A stretch of 13,244 nucleotides of DNA, from contig CABUHP010000027.1 in NCBI GenBank assembly GCA_902491415.1, positions 1-13,244 on the forward strand, given 5' to 3'. This document shows positions 9,603-13,244 of the stretch, piece by piece (the first letter of the stretch is position 1; each line of letters opens with the position of its first letter). The DNA comes from an uncultured Collinsella sp. (GTDB lineage Bacteria; Actinomycetota; Coriobacteriia; Coriobacteriales; Coriobacteriaceae). Below the pieces are notes generated by a model. That model was not told the DNA's origin and did not search any database. It saw only the letters and a program-made list of their open reading frames with translations. Both the position numbers and the translations under genes were made by a program.

Positions 9603-10955
9603 TTAGCTCTGAGCTCGCACGCGAGCGGCGCCGAGTTCGGTCAGATGGTATTTCTGGCCATGCTTGATGACCAAGCCGGCCTGCGCCAAGTCATTGAGCA
9701 TGCGTGACCAAGTGGGGGCCGAGTTTCCAAACGCCCTCGCCAGATCGGTAGCACCGCACGCTTGATTTTGCGCCAGATAGCCCAGCGCGGCGTTGCCGCG
9801 ATCGCTTACGAACACGTCCGGTTGTGGCTGCGCATACTGATTTGCTGCATTAGGATACATCATTTGAGCTGCTGGTTGTTGAGAACTCTGCATCGGCGGC
9901 ATTTGCTGTTGAAAACTTTGAGGCCACTGTTGGTAAGGCTGCGGAGGCATCTGCTGGGCCCAGGGGTTGTACTGCTGCTGCGGCATCTGCTGGTACGGCT
10001 GCTGATATCCCTGCTGGTACTGCTGCGGGAACTGCTGGCCATACCCCAGTGGCTGCATCTGCTGATATGGATATCCCTGTTGGTACGGCTGATAGCCCAT
10101 TTGCTGGCTACCCGGTGCCCCCGTCGCCTGCTGCATTGCTGCTGTATCCTGATCCGCCAGCGGCATGGCCTGTGGCACGTTTGGCGGCATCGACATCGAC
10201 GCCGCCTGGGGCTCTTGTGTAGGAAGCATTCCGGGCTGCTGCATCTGTCCCACGCGGGGCTGCATCTGTTGCGTTGCCATGGGCTGCTGCGCAAAAGCTC
10301 CCGGCAGGGGATATGCGGGCTGCTCCGTCTCGGGCCGCACGGCAGCACCGCGCCCGCCGGCGCGTTCGATTTCCTGCACGCGTTTAGGGTCCAGGCTTAC
10401 CGTAACCACGGTGCCGTTGCCCATATTGTCCTCGATGGACACGGCCCCGCCGGCGTTTTCCAAATACTCCTGCACCATGGGAAACCCTGCTCCTGTTCCA
10501 CGGATATAGCGCTTCATCTTGCTGTTTGCGCTGGTAACGCCAAAGTCGAAAGCGCGCTCCTTGTCGTCGATGCCGGGTCCTTGATCAGCAAAGCGGATGG
10601 TGTCTCCGCCGTCCAGAATCGAGATGATGGGCTCGGCAAAGTGTGCGTGGATAAAGTTTTCGACAATCTCGCGGATGACCATGAGCGAGATGTGGCCACC
10701 TTGCTCTTTCATACACTGGTAGACGGTGTTGGTCGTCTCTTCCAAATACGTGCGGACATCTTGCGGATCAATGACGATCACACGCGGTGTCGACAGCATG
10801 TCGTCATAGACGGCGATGCGCGCGGCGTACATGGCTTTTGGCGCCTGCGTGGTCGTCTGCTCGCCTTCCTTACGCTCTTCGCGCACGCCGGTGATGTGCT
10901 CGTTGTCGGGTGCCGGGTCTCCGGAATCGACCATGGTGTAAAAGTCGTCAGACAT
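9603..10955 (-). CDS. GHKL ATPase with Gln-rich linker and winged-helix tail, next to oriC
   Basis: I cannot assign a named function to this 450-aa protein. Residues about 55-190 form a GHKL (HATPase_c) fold: N-box REIVENFIHAHF with Glu96/Asn100, G1 box DQGPG at 124-128 and G2 box GTGAGF at 153-158. No phosphoacceptor His box is seen, so it looks more like an anti-sigma-factor-type ATPase than a sensor kinase. Residues about 221-380 are low complexity: 51 of 160 are Gln, with many Pro, Met and Tyr and almost no charge, arranged in irregular units such as QQPYQQMPQQQY. Residues about 385-450 (NAALGYLAQNQACG, TDLARAFGNSAPTWSRML, GLVIKHGQKYHLTELG) look like a winged helix-turn-helix. The ATG at 10955 has a weak Shine-Dalgarno sequence. 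The gene lies between the origin and dnaA, 15 bp upstream of dnaA, and probably shares its transcript. Inference: an origin-linked regulator of initiation or of dnaA expression. Confidence 0.8.
   Translation of the reverse strand: MSDDFYTMVDSGDPAPDNEHITGVREERKEGEQTTTQAPKAMYAARIAVYDDMLSTPRVIVIDPQDVRTYLEETTNTVYQCMKEQGGHISLMVIREIVENFIHAHFAEPIISILDGGDTIRFADQGPGIDDKERAFDFGVTSANSKMKRYIRGTGAGFPMVQEYLENAGGAVSIEDNMGNGTVVTVSLDPKRVQEIERAGGRGAAVRPETEQPAYPLPGAFAQQPMATQQMQPRVGQMQQPGMLPTQEPQAASMSMPPNVPQAMPLADQDTAAMQQATGAPGSQQMGYQPYQQGYPYQQMQPLGYGQQFPQQYQQGYQQPYQQMPQQQYNPWAQQMPPQPYQQWPQSFQQQMPPMQSSQQPAAQMMYPNAANQYAQPQPDVFVSDRGNAALGYLAQNQACGATDLARAFGNSAPTWSRMLNDLAQAGLVIKHGQKYHLTELGAARVRAQS
9877..9915 (-). other. 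Pair of DnaA-box-like sites inside the ATPase gene
   Basis: TGTTGAGAA at 9877-9885 and TGTTGAAAA at 9907-9915 lie in the same orientation, 30 bp apart, within the codons for the Gln-rich linker. The second is a perfect match to the local box TTTTCAACA. It extends to a 15-bp identity, CTGTTGAAAACTTTG (9906-9920), with 11039-11053 in the origin. Gln-Gln codons (CAA CAG) favour part of this match, so function is uncertain. Confidence 0.4.
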
Positions 10956-11036
10956 GCCGCTCGCAATCTTTCAAAAGGTTTCGAACAAATAGTAGCTCAC
11001 CGTGCAATGTTTCTCATCTTTCAACAACTTTTCAAA

Positions 11037-11050
11037 ACCTGTTGAAAACT
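11037..11050 (+). repeat. Extended DnaA box, copy 1
   Basis: ACCTGTTGAAAACT is identical to 11090-11103 on the same strand and to 7837-7850 on the other strand. The five bases flanking the 9-bp core are conserved too, suggesting recognition beyond the core. Confidence 0.8.
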
Positions 11051-11089
11051 TTGGAAAACGGACGAAAAGTTCTCAACATTGCCAACATG

Positions 11090-11103
11090 ACCTGTTGAAA
11101 ACT
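11090..11103 (+). repeat. Extended DnaA box, copy 2
   Basis: This is the second direct copy of ACCTGTTGAAAACT. It starts 53 bp after copy 1, about five helical turns, which would place both sites on the same face of the DNA. Confidence 0.8.
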
Positions 11104-11198
11104 CGATGAAATATCGTGAAAAGTTGCCATGTACCGCTAAATCGAGCTCGGCTTATGGGGGAACCGTGTGAACTGCGCAACCTTTTACCTTTGATTTC

Positions 11199-11228
11199 TT
11201 GACATTTGAACATTGATTTCCCTACAAT
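11199..11228 (+). promoter_or_regulatory. Promoter of rpmH operon
   Basis: A perfect -35 TTGACA (11199-11204) and a -10 TACAAT (11223-11228, 5/6) are separated by 18 bp. Transcription would begin near 11235, giving a leader of about 65 nt for rpmH. It is the clearest promoter in the window and would drive rpmH-rnpA-yidD and probably yidC-jag. Between the DnaA-box cluster (ending about 11125) and this promoter I see no further element. Confidence 0.85.
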
Positions 11229-11254
11229 CTTCAAGCTCACGTGTCTATATCTGC

Positions 11255-11272
11255 GTCCGCGCCCCCGCGGAC
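11255..11272 (+). promoter_or_regulatory. Hairpin in the rpmH leader
   Basis: GTCCGCG and CGCGGAC form a perfect 7-bp GC-rich stem with a CCCC loop, about 14 nt upstream of the rpmH Shine-Dalgarno sequence. No U-tract follows, so it is not a terminator. It could stabilise the leader or serve in translational control; nothing in the sequence decides this. Confidence 0.5.
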
Positions 11273-11300
11273 ACTCGAAATGCAGCAGGAGGAACTTAAG

Positions 11301-11435
11301 ATGAAGCGTACGTATCAGCCTAATAAGCGTAAGCGTGCCAAGACCCATGGCTTCCGTGCCCGTATGGCCACTAAGGGTGGTCGTGCCGTGCTCGCCCGTC
11401 GTCGCGCCAAGGGCCGCAAGCGTCTCACTGTCTAG
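11301..11435 (+). CDS. rpmH: 50S ribosomal protein L34
   Basis: This is the small, highly basic protein of the large ribosomal subunit, 44 aa, the normal length. It begins [22 protein letters not shown], continues with the family motif [16 protein letters not shown] and ends KRLTV. The ATG at 11301 follows a strong AGGAGGA; the reading frame stays open upstream to a GTG at 11241, but only the ATG gives the family N-terminus. It heads the right-arm operon, with rnpA 20 nt downstream, as in most bacteria. Confidence 0.98.
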   Translation: MKRTYQPNKRKRAKTHGFRARMATKGGRAVLARRRAKGRKRLTV

Positions 11436-11455
11436 CAGCGATACACACATCTCGC

Positions 11456-11794
11456 ATGAAGACTATTAAGTCTCGGCAAGATTTCGAGCATGTGTTCAGT
11501 CAGGGGCGTCGTTTCAATCACCCTCTGATTCGAATGAACATATGTGAATCGGTTGGCGAAGGCGACTCCGGAAGGGTCGCCTTCGTTGGTGCTAAACGGC
11601 TCGGTTGTGCTGTCGTGCGCAACCGTTCTAAGCGTGTGATGCGCGAGGCCGCCCGCAGCTGCGGATTTCCCGTTGCGGGTTATGACATCATCTTGTTCGC
11701 AACTCCCAAGACGAGGGATTCCTCGCCGCAGGAGATGGACAAGGCATTGCGTTCGCTTATGAAACGCGCCGGCGTTGCCGGGGAGGAGCGATGA
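11456..11794 (+). CDS. rnpA: Ribonuclease P protein component
   Basis: This is the protein cofactor of RNase P, which helps the catalytic RNA trim the 5' ends of tRNA precursors. It is 112 aa, normal for the family. The signature RNR region is KRLGCAVVRNRSKRVMREAAR at about 48-67, and an aromatic-basic N-terminus (SRQDFEHVFSQGRRF) precedes it. The ATG has no clear Shine-Dalgarno sequence, so translation may depend on ribosomes finishing rpmH. Its TGA stop overlaps the yidD ATG (ATGA). Confidence 0.97.
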   Translation: MKTIKSRQDFEHVFSQGRRFNHPLIRMNICESVGEGDSGRVAFVGAKRLGCAVVRNRSKRVMREAARSCGFPVAGYDIILFATPKTRDSSPQEMDKALRSLMKRAGVAGEER

Positions 11795-12015
11795 GCAATC
11801 ACGTTTTGCGACGTGTTGCCATCGCTCCTATTCGCATATATCAACAGGTTATTTCGCCCTTATTGCCTGACGCCTGCATTTATTACCCAACGTGCTCGCA
11901 ATACGCCATCCAGGCGATTGAGAAGTACGGTGTTTTGAGAGGCTGCTGGCTTGCCGTGAGGCGCATCGCTCGCTGCAATCCCCTGCACGTCGGCGGTTAT
12001 GACCCTGTGCCCTAG
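11791..12015 (+). CDS. yidD: Membrane protein insertion efficiency factor YidD
   Basis: This small membrane-associated protein aids YidC-dependent insertion. It is 74 aa, with the family's features in order: an amphipathic N-terminus (RRVAIAPIRIYQQVISPLL), the Cys-containing CIYYPTCSQYAIQAI at 29-43, KYGVLRGCWLAVRRIARCNP and the C-terminal GGYDPVP. It overlaps rnpA by 4 bp and precedes yidC by 29 bp, the standard arrangement. Confidence 0.96.
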   Translation: MSNHVLRRVAIAPIRIYQQVISPLLPDACIYYPTCSQYAIQAIEKYGVLRGCWLAVRRIARCNPLHVGGYDPVP

Positions 12016-12044
12016 CGGGCACTCGCTATCGGAGGAAAACTTAC

Positions 12045-12815
12045 ATGTGGGATTGGATCGTTAACATCCTTTTCGAGCTGCTCAAGCTCATCCAGACCTT
12101 TGCGGTCGACTGGGGCCTGTCCATCATCATCCTGGTGGTCATCATCCGTCTGCTGCTGACGCCGCTTATGCTCAAGTCGACCAAGTCGACGGCTCGCATG
12201 CAGGTGCTGCAGCCCAAGATGCTCGAGATCCAGGAGCGCTATGCCGACGATCCCCAGCGTCAGGCCGAGGAGATGCAGAAGTTCTACAGCGAGAACAAGT
12301 TCAACCCCATGGCTGGTTGTCTGCCGCTTCTGATTCAGATGCCTATCCTGTTTGCCCTGTTTACGCTGCTTCGTAACCTGCCGCAGTACTTTAACGAGGG
12401 CACGTTCTCGTTCTTCAACATCCTGCCCGACCTGACCACCACGCCGAGCGCTTCCTTTGCCGATGGCTTTATGGTTGCACTGCCTGCGCTGGTCTGCCTG
12501 ATCCTGTTTGCCGTCCTGACCCTGATTCCGCAGCTCTATATGTCGCGCAACCAGACCGGCCAGCAGGCCCAGAGCATGCGTATGATGGCCGTTGTCATGA
12601 CGGTCATGATGCTTTGGATGGGCTGGAGCCTTCCCGTTGGTGTTCTGCTGTACTACGATGTGTCTTCTGCCTGGCAGGTTATCCAGCAGATCTTCGTGAC
12701 ACAGAAGGTTATCGACAAGGCTAAGGCCGATGAGGAGGAGCGCCTCAAGAACGCTCCGCTGCAGGTCGAGGTTACCCGTCGCGAGAAGAAGCCGCGCCCG
12801 CACAAGAAGAAGTAG
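12045..12815 (+). CDS. yidC: Membrane protein insertase YidC/Oxa1
   Basis: This protein inserts and folds proteins in the cytoplasmic membrane, alone or with SecYEG. It is 256 aa, the short Gram-positive/actinobacterial form without the large periplasmic domain of E. coli. Hydrophobic segments lie at about 23-43, 90-110, 143-165 and 179-203. Arg35 in VVIIRLLLTPL sits where the essential groove arginine is found. A charged cytoplasmic loop (about 50-87, EIQERYADDPQRQAEEMQ) follows the first segment. The C-terminus is very basic (EKKPRPHKKK), suited to ribosome contact. No lipoprotein signal cysteine is seen. The ATG follows GGAGGA by 8 nt. Confidence 0.95.
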   Translation: MWDWIVNILFELLKLIQTFAVDWGLSIIILVVIIRLLLTPLMLKSTKSTARMQVLQPKMLEIQERYADDPQRQAEEMQKFYSENKFNPMAGCLPLLIQMPILFALFTLLRNLPQYFNEGTFSFFNILPDLTTTPSASFADGFMVALPALVCLILFAVLTLIPQLYMSRNQTGQQAQSMRMMAVVMTVMMLWMGWSLPVGVLLYYDVSSAWQVIQQIFVTQKVIDKAKADEEERLKNAPLQVEVTRREKKPRPHKKK

Positions 12816-12833
12816 TCGGGATATCAATCTTAT

Positions 12834-12845
12834 TTAGGTACCTAA
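12834..12845. repeat. Perfect 12-bp palindrome before jag
   Basis: TTAGGTACCTAA lies in the 45-bp gap between yidC and the jag-like gene, just upstream of its ribosome-binding site (GGAG, 12851-12854). It could be an operator half-site pair or chance. Confidence 0.3.
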
Positions 12846-12860
12846 CTTTTGGAGTACGTT

Positions 12861-13244
12861 ATGTCTGAAGAGATCATCGAGGATATGCTTGAGGAGGTTG
12901 CCCCGCAGATTGCGGGCGATTATCCCGAGATTGCACAGCGCTACAAGGCCGGTGAAGAGCTGACCGATGAGGAGCTCGACACCATCGCCGATGTTGCGAT
13001 TTCCATTCTGCGTTCCATCCTTTCGCACTTCGATGCCGCCAACTCTCCTATTGATGAGTACGAGGGTGACGAGGGCGAGCTGATTTTGGATGTTACCGCT
13101 CCTGATCTTGCTGTTCTCATTGGCCGTCATGGTCGTACCCTTGATGCCCTTCAGGTTATGTTCTCTTTGCTGGTGAGCCGCAAGCTTGGCTTTAGGTATC
13201 CGGTTGTAGTGGACGTCGAGGGATACAAGAGCCGCCGACAGGAC
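12861..13244 (+). CDS. jag: Jag/KhpB-type KH-domain RNA-binding protein, 3' end outside window
   Basis: 128 codons are visible, open to the edge. A KH-domain core with the GxxG loop is clear at about 75-125 (LDVTAPDLAVLIGRHGRTLDALQ, then FSLLVSRKLGF and PVVVDVEGYKSRR). The R3H domain expected next would be beyond the edge. Residues 1-70 are acidic and helical (SEEIIEDMLEEV, TDEELDTIAD) and do not resemble the Jag_N domain of Firmicutes homologues. The gene follows yidC, as jag/khpB usually does. In other bacteria the product binds RNA and affects cell elongation. The ATG follows GGAG by 6 nt. Confidence 0.9.
   Translation, partial: MSEEIIEDMLEEVAPQIAGDYPEIAQRYKAGEELTDEELDTIADVAISILRSILSHFDAANSPIDEYEGDEGELILDVTAPDLAVLIGRHGRTLDALQVMFSLLVSRKLGFRYPVVVDVEGYKSRRQD

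Larger units (their letters stand above)
10968..11125. other. oriC lobe with DnaA-box cluster
   Basis: This A+T-rich stretch between the divergent arms is dense in 9-mers related to TTTTCAACA. Plus-strand sites are CTTTCAACA 11018-11026, TTTTCAAAA 11029-11037, TTCTCAACA 11070-11078 (each 8/9) and TTGCCAACA 11079-11087 (7/9). Minus-strand sites are TGTTGAAAA 11040-11048 and 11093-11101 (perfect), TTTGGAAAA 11050-11058 and TCGTGAAAA 11114-11122 (7/9). TTTTCAA and TTGAAAA at 11029-11035/11042-11048 face each other as an inverted repeat. Together with the gene context this marks the origin. The promoter for the ATPase-dnaA unit must also lie here or just beside it, but I cannot pick out a convincing one. 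Confidence 0.85.

Noticed and set aside
9850..10130. Repetitive CTGCTG-rich DNA that might suggest a tandem-repeat or CRISPR array
   Set aside because: It is in-frame coding DNA for the Gln/Pro/Tyr-rich linker. Units are irregular and there are no spacers.
9762..11045. 427-codon plus-strand frame rich in Leu, Arg and His
   Set aside because: It is the antisense of the Gln-rich ATPase gene and its repetitive Leu runs are reversed CAG/CAA codons. It also runs through the DnaA-box cluster.
10981..11160. A sigma-70-type promoter for the ATPase-dnaA unit (for example TACTAT near 10991-10996 on the minus strand)
   Set aside because: No -35 element lies at a suitable distance, so I did not call it, although a promoter must exist nearby.
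11241..11300. Upstream GTG that would extend L34 by 20 residues
   Set aside because: The added residues do not belong to L34, the leader hairpin lies in this stretch, and the strong Shine-Dalgarno sequence is placed for the ATG at 11301.
12413..12421. TCTTCAACA in yidC, 8 of 9 to the local DnaA box
   Set aside because: It encodes Phe-Asn-Ile within a conserved gene, stands alone and is best explained by chance.
12012..12827. Minus-strand frame opposite yidC (271 codons)
   Set aside because: It is a shadow of yidC, whose insertase motifs and strong ribosome site are on the plus strand.

Overview
The window is the chromosomal replication-origin region of a GC-rich actinobacterium. It is most likely a member of the Coriobacteriia, and Collinsella or a close relative is my best guess. 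The gene order dnaA-dnaN-recF-dciA(DUF721)-gyrB-gyrA on one arm and rpmH-rnpA-yidD-yidC-jag on the other is the classic Gram-positive/actinobacterial origin layout. The GHKL-ATPase gene next to dnaA and the general protein character point away from mycobacteria and streptomycetes. The genus is inferred from protein character, not from a database search.

Left arm, minus strand, reading away from the origin: a GHKL-type ATPase with a long glutamine-rich linker and a winged-helix tail (9603-10955), dnaA (7863-9587), a 238-bp gap, dnaN (6521-7624), recF (5405-6511), dciA (4855-5454), a strong intrinsic terminator (4803-4828), gyrB (2719-4749) and gyrA (1-2707, running off the left edge inside its C-terminal tail). 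Right arm, plus strand: rpmH (11301-11435), rnpA (11456-11794), yidD (11791-12015), yidC (12045-12815) and the first 128 codons of a jag/khpB gene (12861 to the right edge). All genes are transcribed away from the origin, in the direction of fork movement.

The origin looks bipartite. One lobe (about 10968-11125) lies between the ATPase gene and rpmH and is packed with 9-mers close to TTTTCAACA. The other (7625-7862) lies between dnaA and dnaN. It carries further copies, then five TAA/TAG triplets resembling DnaA-trios, then a segment that is 83% A+T. An identical 14-bp sequence, ACCTGTTGAAAACT, occurs twice in the first lobe and once inverted in the second, so the local DnaA box appears to be TTTTCAACA rather than TTATCCACA. 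The DnaA protein has matching oddities in its DNA-binding helix-turn-helix (Asn-His-Ser-Thr where Asp-His-Thr-Thr is usual). A parS-like site lies inside dnaA.

The genes work together as follows. DnaA would open the origin, DciA would help load the replicative helicase, DnaN is the sliding clamp, RecF handles gap repair, and GyrBA removes supercoils. The right arm supplies a ribosomal protein, RNase P protein, the membrane insertion machinery and an RNA-binding protein. The least explained gene is the ATPase/winged-helix protein between the origin and dnaA. It is the best candidate for an undescribed regulator of initiation in this lineage.
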